The translations under genes and the position numbers were made by a program. The notes beneath the pieces were generated by a model, which worked only from the letters and a program-made list of their open reading frames with translations, ran no database searches and was not told where the DNA came from. From NCBI GenBank assembly GCA_036479015.1, contig JAZGFB010000034.1, positions 18,743 through 82,742 of the forward strand: a stretch of DNA of 64,000 nt, read 5' to 3'. Shown here in pieces: positions 35,369 to 44,782 of the stretch (positions are counted from its first letter, which is position 1; every line of letters begins with the position of its first letter). This stretch comes from NVTR01 sp036479015. GTDB lineage: Bacteria > Pseudomonadota > Alphaproteobacteria > Rhodobacterales > Rhodobacteraceae.

Positions 35369-35703
35369 TGCACACCGTCAGGGAATATATGGCCATCCGC
35401 CCCCAATGGCAGATCGGCATGCCACATGACATCTGCCATGCGTAATTTACGGTACAGATGCGGGAATAACACGCCCTCGCGGGCGGGTTCCCATTTCAGG
35501 TATTGGCCGAAATCTTCGCTGTCTAAAACCACCAGGATCAGCCCTTCCACGTCGGCGAAATATTTGCGGGCGGTATCGGCGACTGTGGCGCCGGTGGAAA
35601 AGTGGATATAGCCGTCCGCCAGGTCAATGGGCGCGCCCTGTGTGGTTCCGGCGGTCTGAAACTGGGCCCATTCGGGGCCGCGAAATATCTTATATATCAA
35701 CAT
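35365..35703 (-). CDS. DUF952 family protein
   Basis: A 112-residue protein starting MLIYKIFRGPEWAQF, with LADGYIHFSTGATVADTARKYF and WEPAREGVLFPHLYRKL, the pattern of the DUF952 family. Its function is unknown; the fold is related to ADP-ribosyl-binding RNA phosphotransferase-like proteins, which I mention only as a lead. A GTG at 35712 could add three residues. It leads the pyrD-arsC overlap operon. Confidence 0.82.
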   Translation of the reverse strand: MLIYKIFRGPEWAQFQTAGTTQGAPIDLADGYIHFSTGATVADTARKYFADVEGLILVVLDSEDFGQYLKWEPAREGVLFPHLYRKLRMADVMWHADLPLGADGHIFPDGVQ

Positions 35704-35870
35704 GGGGGTCACATGCCTGTTGGGGGTATGCGGGTCAAGTGGAAGATGTGGCCAATAAATGCGGTGCTGTCACTATGTAATTTCTGCGGAAAATATTTAC
35801 CCCAGAACATCTTTGACTCTTACACATGTTTTGTGCAGGCTGATCGTTTCAAAAGGGAAGGGCTAACAAT

Positions 35871-37442
35871 ATGTATGTTCGGATTTTTACATCAATTGCT
35901 GCGCTAGGGCTATCGGCCGGAATGGCGTTTGCGGAGTATTCGCTGACGATTTTACACACCAATGATTTTCACGCGCGTTTTGAACCGGTGTCAAAATATG
36001 ACAGTGGATGCAGCGCCGAAGATAACGGTGAAGGCAAATGTTTTGGCGGCACGGCCCGCATGGTGACAGCCATCGCCGAGGCACGCGCGCGTTCTGATAA
36101 TTCGCTGTTGTTGGATGGCGGTGATCAATTTCAGGGCACGCTATTTTATACCTATTATAAGGGCGCCATGGCGGCCGAGTTCATGAACCAGCTTGGCTAT
36201 GACGCCATGACTGTGGGCAACCACGAATTTGACGATGGCCCGGAAGTGTTGCGTGGTTTTGTTGACGCAGTTGATTTCCCAATTCTGATGTCCAACGCCG
36301 ATGTTTCAGGTGAGCCGCTTTTGGCGGGTGCGATACAAAAGTCTAAAATTATCAATAAGGGCGGGCGTCTGATTGGCTTGATCGGCCTGACGCCACAGGA
36401 CACCGATGAACTGGCAAGCCCGGGTGACAATGTTGTGTTTTCTGATCCGGTTGCGGCTGTTCAGTCCGAGGTTGATCTGCTGACGGCTGCCGGTGCTGAC
36501 ATCATTATCGTGCTGAGCCATTCCGGCTTTAATGTTGATCAGCGCGTGGCCTTTGAAACCAAAGGCGTTGATATTATTGTTGGGGGCCATTCTAACACCC
36601 TGCTGTCAAACACCAATGACCGCGCGGCCGGGCCATACCCGATGATGATCGGGCTTACGGCCATCGTGCAGGCATATGCCTATGGTAAATACTTGGGCGA
36701 GTTGGACGTGATCTTTGATGACAGTGGCAAAATCATCGGTATTGAGGGTGAGCCGAACCTGCTGGACGCATCTGTTGCGGAAGATGCCGATGCCAAGGCG
36801 CGGGTTGCTGAACTTGCCGCACCACTGGATGAGATCCGTAACCGGGTTGTTGCCAGTGCGGCAGGTGCAATTGACGGAGACCGGTCCAATTGCCGGGCGG
36901 TTGAATGCCAGATGGGTAACCTTGTGGCGGATGCGATGCTTGACCGGGTGAAAGACCAGGGTATCCAGATCGCCATTGCCAATGGCGGTGGGTTGCGGGC
37001 TTCTATTGATGCGGGGGATGTCACCATGGGTGAAGTGCTGACGGTACTGCCGTTTCAGAACACCCTGTCCACGTTCCAGGTAAGCGGTGCGACCGTGATC
37101 AAAGCGTTGGAAAATGGTGTCAGCCAGGTGGAAGATGGCGGTGGTCGTTTCCCACAGGTTGCCGGTATGAAATATACCTTTGATGCCAGCATGGAGCCGG
37201 GCAGCCGGATCAGCGATGTCATGGTTGATATGGGTGGAAGCTATGTGCCGATTGATCCAGACAAAATCTATGGTCTGGTGTCAAACAACTATGTGCGTGG
37301 CGGTGGCGACGGTTACAAAATGTTCCGTTCGGCGGCCAATGCCTATGATTTCGGCCCTGACCTGGCGGATGTTACGGCTGAATATATGGCAGCCCAGGGG
37401 GCATACACGCCCTATCTGGATGGCCGTATCACGCAAAAATAA
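35871..37442 (+). CDS. Secreted 5'-nucleotidase/2',3'-cyclic phosphodiesterase family protein
   Basis: A 523-residue exported metallophosphatase that releases phosphate and nucleoside from nucleotides in the periplasm. A signal peptide ends near GMAFAEYS. The two-metal domain shows LHTNDFHARFEP, LLDGGDQFQG, VGNHEFDDGPE and VGGHSNTLL; the C-terminal substrate domain contains NLVADAMLD and NGGGLRASIDAG. It has a good AAGGGAAGGG ribosome site. It would supply phosphate and nucleosides to the salvage enzymes encoded elsewhere in the window. Confidence 0.92.
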   Translation: MYVRIFTSIAALGLSAGMAFAEYSLTILHTNDFHARFEPVSKYDSGCSAEDNGEGKCFGGTARMVTAIAEARARSDNSLLLDGGDQFQGTLFYTYYKGAMAAEFMNQLGYDAMTVGNHEFDDGPEVLRGFVDAVDFPILMSNADVSGEPLLAGAIQKSKIINKGGRLIGLIGLTPQDTDELASPGDNVVFSDPVAAVQSEVDLLTAAGADIIIVLSHSGFNVDQRVAFETKGVDIIVGGHSNTLLSNTNDRAAGPYPMMIGLTAIVQAYAYGKYLGELDVIFDDSGKIIGIEGEPNLLDASVAEDADAKARVAELAAPLDEIRNRVVASAAGAIDGDRSNCRAVECQMGNLVADAMLDRVKDQGIQIAIANGGGLRASIDAGDVTMGEVLTVLPFQNTLSTFQVSGATVIKALENGVSQVEDGGGRFPQVAGMKYTFDASMEPGSRISDVMVDMGGSYVPIDPDKIYGLVSNNYVRGGGDGYKMFRSAANAYDFGPDLADVTAEYMAAQGAYTPYLDGRITQK

Positions 37443-37463
37443 GGCGGCGACGCTTTTTGCCAG

Positions 37464-37852
37464 CTGAAGTATGAAAATTGGGCCGTCCCTGCTGGGGCGG
37501 CCTTTTTGCTTGCAATCGCAAGTCCGGGCCCGAACATCCTTGTGGTGGTCGCCGCACCCGCTTTGGGTATATCAAACGCGGCAACATTATTCAGATGACC
37601 AACCCGAAAGCGGCGCTGGCATGGATTGCGATCATATCCTTGGGCTTGCAAGACGGTGCGCCATTTTGGGTTGGCGCGGCGATTACCCTGGGCACTTTTA
37701 TCATGCCGATAGCCATCCACATTTTATATGCGGTGGCATTTTCCACCCCTGCCATGGTGCGTTTGTATGGAAAATCGCGCCGGGCTATTCAGGGTGCCCT
37801 TGGAACCTTCTTTGCCTTTGCAGGGCTTCGCCTGCTGACAAGCCGGGGCTAG
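37464..37852 (+). pseudogene. LysE/RhtB exporter remnant (internal deletion and frameshift)
   Basis: One frame from a CTG at 37464 reads KYENWAVPAGAAFLLAI and then ASPGPNILVVVAA, the N-terminal helix of LysE/RhtB amino-acid exporters. Near 37560 the similarity jumps frame and continues as YIKRGNIIQMTNPKAALAWI and later FSTPAMVRLYGKSRRAIQG, the C-terminal half. About 100 central residues are missing and the two parts are in different frames, so no working exporter can be made. An open frame from 37478 covers the C-terminal part but is not a full protein. Confidence 0.8.
37480..37507 (+). terminator. Possible intrinsic terminator of the 5'-nucleotidase gene
   Basis: GGCCGTCC and GGGCGGCC (37481-37488 with 37495-37502) pair with one G-U, around a six-base loop, followed by TTTTT, 38 bases after the nucleotidase stop. 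The same bases encode the N-terminal helix of the LysE remnant, so the hairpin may have arisen by chance and been kept after the gene decayed. Confidence 0.5.
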
Positions 37853-37900
37853 GCGGCCCTTTTTGCTTGCCCGGCGGGGCAGTTGAATTAGGTTGCCCGC

Positions 37901-38560
37901 ATGTGTGGACGCTTTGCCCAAACCCTGCCAACTGACGCCATGGCGCAGTTGTTTTCTGCCCGCCCGGCAAATGATCTGCCGGATGTGCCGAATTTCAACA
38001 CCTGTCCAACCACGAATATCAGCGTGATTTCCATGGATGAGGCCGGGCGGCGGCTGGTGTCGATGCGGTGGGGGTTCATTCCCAAATGGTACAAAAAGCC
38101 CAATGACGGCCCGCTTTTGATCAATGCCCGCGCCGAAACCATTGCCGATAAACCGGCGTTTCGTGATGCCTGCCGTGCGCGGCGGTGTCTGATCATTGCG
38201 TCGGGGTTTTATGAATGGACCAAGGGCGCAGATGGCACGCGTTTGCCCTGGTATATCAGCCGCGCCGATGGGGAACCGATCGTGCTGGCCGGTATCTGGC
38301 AGCGGTGGGGGGGCGATGATGCGCCGGTTAATACTTGCGCCATTGTCACCACCGGGGCCAACGCCGTAATGTCCGAAATTCACCACCGTATGCCGGTGAT
38401 CCTGTCGCCCGATGATACCGGGTTATGGCTGGGGGAGGCGGGCAAAGGTGCGGCGGCATTGATGACATCTGCGCCACAAGACGCGCTGCAATTTCACCGG
38501 GTCAGCCCGGCGGTCAATTCAAACCGCGCCAGCGGGCCGGGGCTGATTGAGCCGAATTAA
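37901..38560 (+). CDS. yedK: SOS response-associated peptidase / SRAP-family protein
   Basis: A 219-residue HMCES/YedK-type protein that shields abasic sites in single-stranded DNA by a thiazolidine bond to Cys2. MCGRFAQTL gives Cys2; PLLINARAETIADKPAFRDA is the DNA-binding segment with the conserved Asn; SGFYEWTKG carries the Glu and EIHHRMPVIL the His. Length and all catalytic residues are normal. It is monocistronic, converging on the serine dehydratase gene. Confidence 0.94.
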   Translation: MCGRFAQTLPTDAMAQLFSARPANDLPDVPNFNTCPTTNISVISMDEAGRRLVSMRWGFIPKWYKKPNDGPLLINARAETIADKPAFRDACRARRCLIIASGFYEWTKGADGTRLPWYISRADGEPIVLAGIWQRWGGDDAPVNTCAIVTTGANAVMSEIHHRMPVILSPDDTGLWLGEAGKGAAALMTSAPQDALQFHRVSPAVNSNRASGPGLIEPN

Positions 38561-38603
38561 TAAGGCGCTGAGCTAAAACCAGCCAGCATCATTGTTCTAT
38601 AAG

Positions 38604-38665
38604 TACCCCCGCCGGAGGCATCCGATTTTTCGCAGAAAAATCGCCCCGCGACGCGCAAAGCGCGG
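38604..38665. repeat. Dispersed intergenic motif, copy D, with AT hairpin
   Basis: Between two convergent genes, a perfect 8-bp stem CGATTTTT/AAAAATCG (38623-38643, loop CGCAG) follows a GC-rich piece and is followed by a GC-rich inverted repeat. An A/T-rich stem gives a U-run on both strands, so it can terminate in both directions. The same ATTTTTCGCAGAAAAAT core recurs in copy E. Confidence 0.65.
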
Positions 38666-38675
38666 CGCAATACCC

Positions 38676-40049
38676 TTAGCAATTTGGCACATTCACCGCC
38701 AAACCACCCAGTGACGTTTCTTTGTAATTCGTGCTCATATCCACACCGGTCTGGCGCATGGTTTCAATGGCCGCGTCCAATGGCACCAGGTGCTGGCCGT
38801 CGCCGCGCAGGGCCAATGAAGCAGCCGAGACCGCCTTGATTGCCCCCAATGCGTTGCGCTCAATACAGGGCACCTGCACCAACCCGGCGATGGGGTCGCA
38901 GGTCATGCCCAGGTGATGTTCAAGCGCAATCTCAGCGGCATTTTCGATCTGCTGGGCACTGCCACCCAAAACGCATGCCAGCCCCGCCGCCGCCATGGCG
39001 GACGCTGATCCCACTTCTGCCTGACAGCCGCATTCTGCGCCTGAAATGGATGCGTTATGCTTGATCAAGCCGCCAATGGCGGCTGCTGTCAGCAAAAAAT
39101 CCCCGACCCCGGCCGGTGACGCCCCTGGCACATGGTCCAGCCAATAGCGGATGGTGGCCGGAATCACCCCGGCCGCCCCGTTGGTGGGGGCGGTTACGAC
39201 CTGGCCACCGGCGGCGTTTTCCTCATTCACCGCCATGGCGTAGACGCTCATCCAGTCGTTGATGGTGTGCGGCGCGTTCAGGTTCATGCCGCGTTCGGCC
39301 TGTAACTGGTCATGTATCGCCTTGGCGCGGCGGCGCACCTTTAGCCCGCCGGGCAAAATACCTTGGCCGTCCAGCCCGGTATTGATGCAATTGTTCATCA
39401 CGTCCCAGACCCGGGTTATACCGGTGTCCAGCGCGCCGATGTCTATCCGCGACAGTTCATTGGCGCGCTTGAGCTGGGCTATGGATCTGCCGGTCTTGGT
39501 GCACATTTCCAGCATTTCAGCGGCGGATTTGAACGGGTGCGGCACGGCTGGGCCATCACAGGTGTCTTTGCCTGCTGCCAATTCGCCATCGGTCATCACA
39601 AAGCCGCCGCCAACTGAATAGTAAATCTCTTGCAGGATCACATCGCCCTGAGTGTCTGTCGCCATCAGGATCATGCCATTGGCGTGGGCGGGCAGGGGCG
39701 GGCCGAAGTCAAATTTGATATCGCTTGCCGGGTCAAAGACCAATGGGCCCAACCCCGGTGGTGATACGCATTTGCCTGCGTTGATTTCAACCAGTGCCGC
39801 ATCTGCCGTCGGCTGATCATAAGTGTCCACCGTGAACCCGGCCAACCCCAGTATCGTTGCCCGATCCGTGGCATGGCCAACCCCGGTAAAGGCCAAGGAC
39901 CCATGCAATGACGCCCGCAGCCCGTGGGCCGTAAAGGGGGAGGCGCGCAATTTATCCAAAAACCGCCCCGCCGCCACCATTGGCCCCATGGTGTGGGATG
40001 AGGACGGGCCAATGCCGACTTTGAACATATCAAATACAGATAAAAACAC
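38676..40049 (-). CDS. sdaA: L-serine ammonia-lyase, single-chain [4Fe-4S] type
   Basis: The enzyme deaminates L-serine to pyruvate using a [4Fe-4S] cluster. The 457-residue protein starts at a GTG (VFLSVFDMFKVGIGPSSSHT) with GGAG upstream; an open frame extends to 40112. The N-terminal beta domain carries GIGPSSSHTMGPM and the alpha domain the cluster cysteines in ISGAECGCQAEVGSASAM and MTCDPIAGLVQVPCIERNA. Order beta-alpha in one chain is the SdaA/SdaB type of Gram-negative bacteria. Confidence 0.93.
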   Translation of the reverse strand: MFLSVFDMFKVGIGPSSSHTMGPMVAAGRFLDKLRASPFTAHGLRASLHGSLAFTGVGHATDRATILGLAGFTVDTYDQPTADAALVEINAGKCVSPPGLGPLVFDPASDIKFDFGPPLPAHANGMILMATDTQGDVILQEIYYSVGGGFVMTDGELAAGKDTCDGPAVPHPFKSAAEMLEMCTKTGRSIAQLKRANELSRIDIGALDTGITRVWDVMNNCINTGLDGQGILPGGLKVRRRAKAIHDQLQAERGMNLNAPHTINDWMSVYAMAVNEENAAGGQVVTAPTNGAAGVIPATIRYWLDHVPGASPAGVGDFLLTAAAIGGLIKHNASISGAECGCQAEVGSASAMAAAGLACVLGGSAQQIENAAEIALEHHLGMTCDPIAGLVQVPCIERNALGAIKAVSAASLALRGDGQHLVPLDAAIETMRQTGVDMSTNYKETSLGGLAVNVPNC

Positions 40050-40216
40050 GCGCGTGCTCCGGTGGTTGGTTGCATAGGTGTGACTGCTGATGCCGCCCCG
40101 ATCAATGCCCAAAACGACGCCTTTTGGGGCGCAAACGCTGAAATGGGCTGATTTGCCCCTCGCACCGCGGCAACAGTTTTCCTATAAGACCCACAACCAA
40201 TGAAAAGGTGTCTGCC

Positions 40217-40990
40217 ATGACCGAAAACCTATCGCCCATCGATACCGCTAAATTTGTCGCTGCCAAACGTGCCAGTGAAATGGTGCAGGATGGGATGAAG
40301 GTTGGGATTGGCACTGGTTCCACTGCCGCATGGCTGGTGAAATGTCTGGGCGAGCGGGTGCGCGACGAGGGGCTGAAAATCACCGCCGTCCCGACGTCAA
40401 ACCGCACCGCTGAACTGGCCCGCGACGTGGGCATTAAGGTGGTGACGCTGGCCGAGGCGCGCTGGCTGGATCTGACCATTGACGGGGCTGACGAATTTGA
40501 CGCCGACATGAGCCTGATTAAGGGCGGAGGTGGCGCGCATTTGCAGGAAAAGATCGTCGCCACGGCGTCTGACCGGATGGTGGTGATTGCCGATGCATCC
40601 AAGCGGGTGGAAGCCCTGGGAAAATTTCCGTTGCCGGTTGAGGTGATCCAGTTTGGCTGGCAGGCAACGCAGGTATTGGTGGAAGAAACCCTGATCGCGT
40701 TGGGCATGCAGGGGTTGAAAACCACCCTGCGTTTGAACAATGACGTCCCTTTCATCACCGATGAGGGCAACTATGTGTTAGATCTGCATTTGCAGCGCAT
40801 TGAAAACCCGCGCCAATTGTCGATGATCCTGAACCAGATCCCCGGCATCGTTGAAAATGGGCTGTTCATCGATATTTGTGACGCAGTTGTGATCGGCCAT
40901 GGGGATGGCAGTGTGCAGGTTGAGGAACTAAATCAACCTGACGGCGACACCGATGGCGATGATATCAATCTGTTCAGCGACCCTGCATAA
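40217..40990 (+). CDS. rpiA: Ribose-5-phosphate isomerase A
   Basis: RpiA interconverts ribose 5-phosphate and ribulose 5-phosphate in the pentose phosphate pathway. The 257-residue protein has GIGTGSTAAWLVKCLGE (phosphate loop), TIDGADEFDADMSLIKGGGG and the loop with the catalytic Asp, and KFPLPVEVIQFG. GAAAAGG eight bases upstream supports the ATG at 40217 over a GTG at 40208. Glutathione reductase follows after 24 bases; both serve NADPH and redox supply. Confidence 0.95.
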   Translation: MTENLSPIDTAKFVAAKRASEMVQDGMKVGIGTGSTAAWLVKCLGERVRDEGLKITAVPTSNRTAELARDVGIKVVTLAEARWLDLTIDGADEFDADMSLIKGGGGAHLQEKIVATASDRMVVIADASKRVEALGKFPLPVEVIQFGWQATQVLVEETLIALGMQGLKTTLRLNNDVPFITDEGNYVLDLHLQRIENPRQLSMILNQIPGIVENGLFIDICDAVVIGHGDGSVQVEELNQPDGDTDGDDINLFSDPA

Positions 40991-41014
40991 TCGGGCGCAA
41001 ATTCCGGGGGCCAC

Positions 41015-42370
41015 ATGGCTTTTGACTATGATCTATTCGTAATTGGCGGCGGCTCTGGCGGGGTTCGGGCCGGGCGCGTGGCGGCTGAAACCGGGGCCCG
41101 TGTGGCATTGGCGGAAGAATACCGCATGGGCGGCACCTGCGTTATCCGCGGCTGCGTTCCTAAAAAGCTGATGGTGTTTGCATCGGGGTATTCTGGCGCG
41201 GCAGCAGAGGCGGCGGCCTATGGTTGGGACATCAGCATCGGCGGTTTTGACTGGCCGAAATTTCGCAAAAACCTGCACGCCGAATTGGACCGGCTGGAAG
41301 GTATCTACCGCACCAATCTGGGCAAGCCGGGCGTTGATATCTTTGACCAGCGGGCGGTTCTGACTGACGCCCACACCGTAAAATTGGCGGATGGTAAATC
41401 CTACACTGCCAAGCATATTCTGGTGGCCACCGGTGGCACGCCGTTTGTGCCGGACATCCCCGGCCGTGATCTGGCATGGACATCCAACGAAGTTTTCCTG
41501 ATGGAGCAGCTGCCCAAACGAGCCCTGATCGTTGGCGGCGGCTATATTGCTTGCGAATTTGCCTGCATCCTGAATGGGTTAGGCGTTGAGGTCACACAAT
41601 ATTACCGTGGCGCGCAAATCCTGCGCGGCTTTGATGATGAAGCCCGTGGCCACATTGCCGAGTTGATCCAGCGAAACGGCATCACCCTGCATGTGGGTTG
41701 TGATGTGGAGCGGCTGACCAAATCGGATGGTGGCATTGTGGTGACATCAACCGATGGGCGTGAAATGGAATATGACGCGGTGATCTATGCCACCGGGCGC
41801 ATCCCCAACAGCGCCGGGCTGGGGTTGGAAGACATTGGCGTCAAACTGGGCCGGGCGGGGCAGGTTGAGGTTGACGATTTTTCGCAAACTGCTGTGCCCT
41901 CAATCTTTGCTGTGGGTGATGTGACTGACCGCATTAACCTGACGCCGGTGGCGATCCGCGAAGGCGCTGCTTTTGTGGAAACGGTGTTTAAGGGCAACCC
42001 GACCAAGGCGGATCATGATCTGGTTGCGTCTGCTGTGTTTACCCAGCCAGAATATGGCGCCGTGGGCATGACCGAAGAACAGGCCCGCGACGATCGCCCG
42101 ATCCAGGTGTATTCAGCCGCCTTTCGCCCCATGCAAAATGCGTTCATCGACAAAAACGAACGGGTGATGTTCAAGCTGATCGTGTGTACGCAAAGTCGCA
42201 AGATTTTGGGTTGCCATATCATTGCACCCGGGGCCGGGGAATTGATCCAGATGGTGGCGGTGGCCATCAAGATGGGGGCCACAAAAGAAGACTTTGACCG
42301 CACGGTTGCAGTTCATCCAACAATGTCCGAAGAAATTGTGTTAATGAAGCAACCAACAAGAACCGCTTGA
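41015..42370 (+). CDS. gor: Glutathione-disulfide reductase
   Basis: Gor reduces glutathione disulfide with NADPH and FAD. The 451-residue protein shows the FAD loop VIGGGSGGVRAGR, the redox pair Cys42 and Cys47 in GGTCVIRGCVPKKL, a second Rossmann loop VGGGYIACEFACIL and the C-terminal VAVHPTMSEE, which carries the active-site His-Glu pair. The redox motif GGTCVIRGC is the variant common in alphaproteobacterial and plant glutathione reductases. It lies between rpiA and hflK. Confidence 0.94.
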   Translation: MAFDYDLFVIGGGSGGVRAGRVAAETGARVALAEEYRMGGTCVIRGCVPKKLMVFASGYSGAAAEAAAYGWDISIGGFDWPKFRKNLHAELDRLEGIYRTNLGKPGVDIFDQRAVLTDAHTVKLADGKSYTAKHILVATGGTPFVPDIPGRDLAWTSNEVFLMEQLPKRALIVGGGYIACEFACILNGLGVEVTQYYRGAQILRGFDDEARGHIAELIQRNGITLHVGCDVERLTKSDGGIVVTSTDGREMEYDAVIYATGRIPNSAGLGLEDIGVKLGRAGQVEVDDFSQTAVPSIFAVGDVTDRINLTPVAIREGAAFVETVFKGNPTKADHDLVASAVFTQPEYGAVGMTEEQARDDRPIQVYSAAFRPMQNAFIDKNERVMFKLIVCTQSRKILGCHIIAPGAGELIQMVAVAIKMGATKEDFDRTVAVHPTMSEEIVLMKQPTRTA

Positions 42371-42431
42371 ACTTGGCGGTAAAAGTGCACAAATACCAAG
42401 TTAAGAAATTTGTCTGAGAGGAAAGACACAA

Positions 42432-43568
42432 ATGGCCAGTAACAACGGCGGACCATGGGGCGGCAGCGGCGGCGATGATCGCGGCGGCCAAAACGGCGGC
42501 GGCGACAAACGCCCCGGCGGGCAGCGCCCAAATGACCCACAGATCCCTGACATCGACCAGATCGTCAAAAAAGGTCAGGAACAACTGCGCGTCCTGATGG
42601 GCGGCGGCGGCGGTAACGGCAAAGGCGGCGGCCCGGACATGCCGAAAATTACCCGTGGCACGCTGGGCCTTGGATTGTTGGCAATTGTTGCGCTGTGGCT
42701 GTTTGCCTCTTTCTACCGGGTTGATACATCTGAAGAATCGGTTGAGCTGCTGTTTGGTAAGTATTCCTCCACCGGGACTGAGGGTCTTAACTTTGCGCCT
42801 TGGCCGGTTGTGACGGCTGAAATTCTGCCGGTAACGCGGGAAAACACCGAAGATATCGGTGTCGGTCGTGGCAGCCGCTCTGATGAGGGGCTGATGCTGA
42901 CAGGTGACGAAAACATCGTTGATATTGATTTTCAGGTTGTCTGGAACATCAGTGACTCCCGCAAATTTCTGTTCAATATTGCCGGACCACGCGAAACCAT
43001 CCGCGCCGTGTCAGAATCAGCGATGCGCGAAATTATCGCGCGGTCGTTGCTGGCACCGATCCTGAACCGGGACCGTGGTGTTATTGCCCAGGAATTAGAG
43101 ACACTGATCCAACAAACGCTGGATGGGTACGAAAGTGGCATCAACATCGTGCGCGTCAACTTTGACAAGGCCGACCCACCACGCGAAGTGATTGACGCTT
43201 TCCGTCAGGTGCAGGCAGCCGAACAAACCCGTGATACGCTGGAAAAACGTGCCGACGCCTACGCCAACCAAGTGGTGGCCGAAGCCCGTGGTACTGCCGC
43301 GCAATTGCTGGAACAGGCCGAAGGCTACCGGGCCCAGGTTGTGAACCAAGCCGAAGGTGAAGCATCTCGTTTCATCGCGGTCTATGAAGAATACGCCAAG
43401 GCCCCGGAAGTGACGCGCAAGCGGCTGTATCTGGAAACACTTGAGCGGGTTCTGGGCAGCGTTGATAAAGTTATTATTGACCCAAGTGCCGATGGCGGGC
43501 AGGGTGTTGTGCCCTATCTGCCGTTGAATGAGCTGCGTAACAATTCCAACTCAGGCGGGGGCAACTAG
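42432..43568 (+). CDS. hflK: FtsH protease modulator HflK
   Basis: HflK and HflC form a ring in the inner membrane that regulates the FtsH protease. The 378-residue protein has a flexible Gly-rich N-terminus (about 1-70), one membrane helix (about 76-94), then the SPFH/band-7 domain and a long coiled coil (QAAEQTRDTLEKRADAYA). The tail is again Gly/Asn rich. The stop is one base before hflC. The Gly-rich N-terminus is a family trait, not low-quality sequence. Confidence 0.95.
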   Translation: MASNNGGPWGGSGGDDRGGQNGGGDKRPGGQRPNDPQIPDIDQIVKKGQEQLRVLMGGGGGNGKGGGPDMPKITRGTLGLGLLAIVALWLFASFYRVDTSEESVELLFGKYSSTGTEGLNFAPWPVVTAEILPVTRENTEDIGVGRGSRSDEGLMLTGDENIVDIDFQVVWNISDSRKFLFNIAGPRETIRAVSESAMREIIARSLLAPILNRDRGVIAQELETLIQQTLDGYESGINIVRVNFDKADPPREVIDAFRQVQAAEQTRDTLEKRADAYANQVVAEARGTAAQLLEQAEGYRAQVVNQAEGEASRFIAVYEEYAKAPEVTRKRLYLETLERVLGSVDKVIIDPSADGGQGVVPYLPLNELRNNSNSGGGN

Positions 43569-43569
43569 C

Positions 43570-44442
43570 ATGCGTAAAACAACATATATCCTACCGGTTC
43601 TTGCCGTGATCTTGGCCGCAGTGTTTTCATCTGTTTTCATCGTTGATGAGCGGGAAAAGGCGCTGGTGCTGCAATTTGGTGAGGTGAAAAACGTCATCAC
43701 TGATCCCGGCCTGGCGTTCAAAATTCCGCTGGTGCAGGAAGTGGTTAAATATGATGACCGCATCCTGCCGCTGGACACCCAGCCACTGGAAGTCACCCCA
43801 GCCGATGATCGCCGTCTGGTGGTTGATGCGTTTGCGCGCTGGCGGATCCAAGATCCGGTTCAGTTTCGTCGCGCCGTTGGTGCCGGTGGCATTGAAACCG
43901 CACGTCCGCGTCTGGAACGCATTCTGAATGCAGAATTGCGCGAAGTTCTTGGTAGCGTGGATTCCGGTGCCGTTTTGTCGGCTGACCGGGCCGCGTTGAT
44001 GAACCGGATTTTGGTCCAGTCACGCGCACGGGCATCTGCCCTGGGTGTGGAAATTGTGGATGTGCGCATCAAACGCGCTGATTTGCCGGAGCAAAACCTG
44101 GAAGCAACCTTTGAACGGATGCGTGCAGAACGCGAACGTGAAGCGGCCGATGAAATCGCCCGCGGTAACGAGGCGGCGCAACGTGTGCGTGCCCTTGCAG
44201 ACCGTACCGTGGTTGAAACAGTGTCCGTGGCGCAACGCGACAGCGACATCACCCGTGGTGAAGCCGATGCAAAACGTAACGCGATATTTGCCGAAGCGTT
44301 TGGGCGTGACCCTGAGTTCTTTGCCTTTTATCGCTCGCTGACGGCCTATGAAAATTCACTGAAAGGCAGCAACACCACCTTGGTAATGCCACCGGACAGC
44401 GAATTCTTTGACTACTTCAAGACCGACACGCCCGGTAAATGA
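43570..44442 (+). CDS. hflC: FtsH protease modulator HflC
   Basis: HflC is the partner of HflK. The 290-residue protein has an N-terminal membrane helix (about 5-25), then SPFH domain with DEREKALVLQFGEVKN, FARWRIQDPVQFRRAVG and the coiled coil RMRAEREREAADEIARGNE. The ATG at 43570 lies one base after the hflK stop; the frame is open further upstream. The last four bases overlap the next small gene (ATGA). Confidence 0.95.
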   Translation: MRKTTYILPVLAVILAAVFSSVFIVDEREKALVLQFGEVKNVITDPGLAFKIPLVQEVVKYDDRILPLDTQPLEVTPADDRRLVVDAFARWRIQDPVQFRRAVGAGGIETARPRLERILNAELREVLGSVDSGAVLSADRAALMNRILVQSRARASALGVEIVDVRIKRADLPEQNLEATFERMRAEREREAADEIARGNEAAQRVRALADRTVVETVSVAQRDSDITRGEADAKRNAIFAEAFGRDPEFFAFYRSLTAYENSLKGSNTTLVMPPDSEFFDYFKTDTPGK

Positions 44443-44633
44443 GCATTCTGATACTGGCCGTAGGGCTGGTTCTGACAATAGAGGGGCTGGTGTTCGCACT
44501 GGCCCCTACACGTTTGGAAGATGTGCTGGAGCAGCTTAAGAATATGGCACCTGAAAGCCGCCGCGCCATTGGCCTGGCGGGGCTGGCGGTGGGTGTTTTT
44601 CTGATCTGGTTGGCCAAAACCATGGGGATTTAA
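44439..44633 (+). CDS. DUF2065 family small membrane protein
   Basis: A 64-residue protein with two hydrophobic helices (about 2-19 and 43-61) around a short polar loop RLEDVLEQLKNMAPESRRAI. This matches the DUF2065 family, typically found after hflKC. The start overlaps the hflC stop by four bases, so it is co-translated and may belong to the HflKC complex. Function is not known. Confidence 0.85.
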   Translation: MSILILAVGLVLTIEGLVFALAPTRLEDVLEQLKNMAPESRRAIGLAGLAVGVFLIWLAKTMGI

Positions 44634-44782
44634 AAAATTATCACAATTTATTCAGATTTTTCACATCCTATTGATAATTGCGCATTTGGGTTTGCGGTTT
44701 GAAGATTTGATCCTATCTTGATTGCAAGCATATGCACCAATTTTAGCCACCATCGGCTGACACAATAATCTAGGAGAACGCC

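Noticed and set aside
35713..35870. Pho box before the 5'-nucleotidase gene
   Set aside because: I looked for a phosphate-regulon direct repeat and found no convincing match.
44634..44782. Heat-shock promoter before degP
   Set aside because: A CCTATCTT element resembles a sigma-32 -10, but no matching -35 sits at the right distance.
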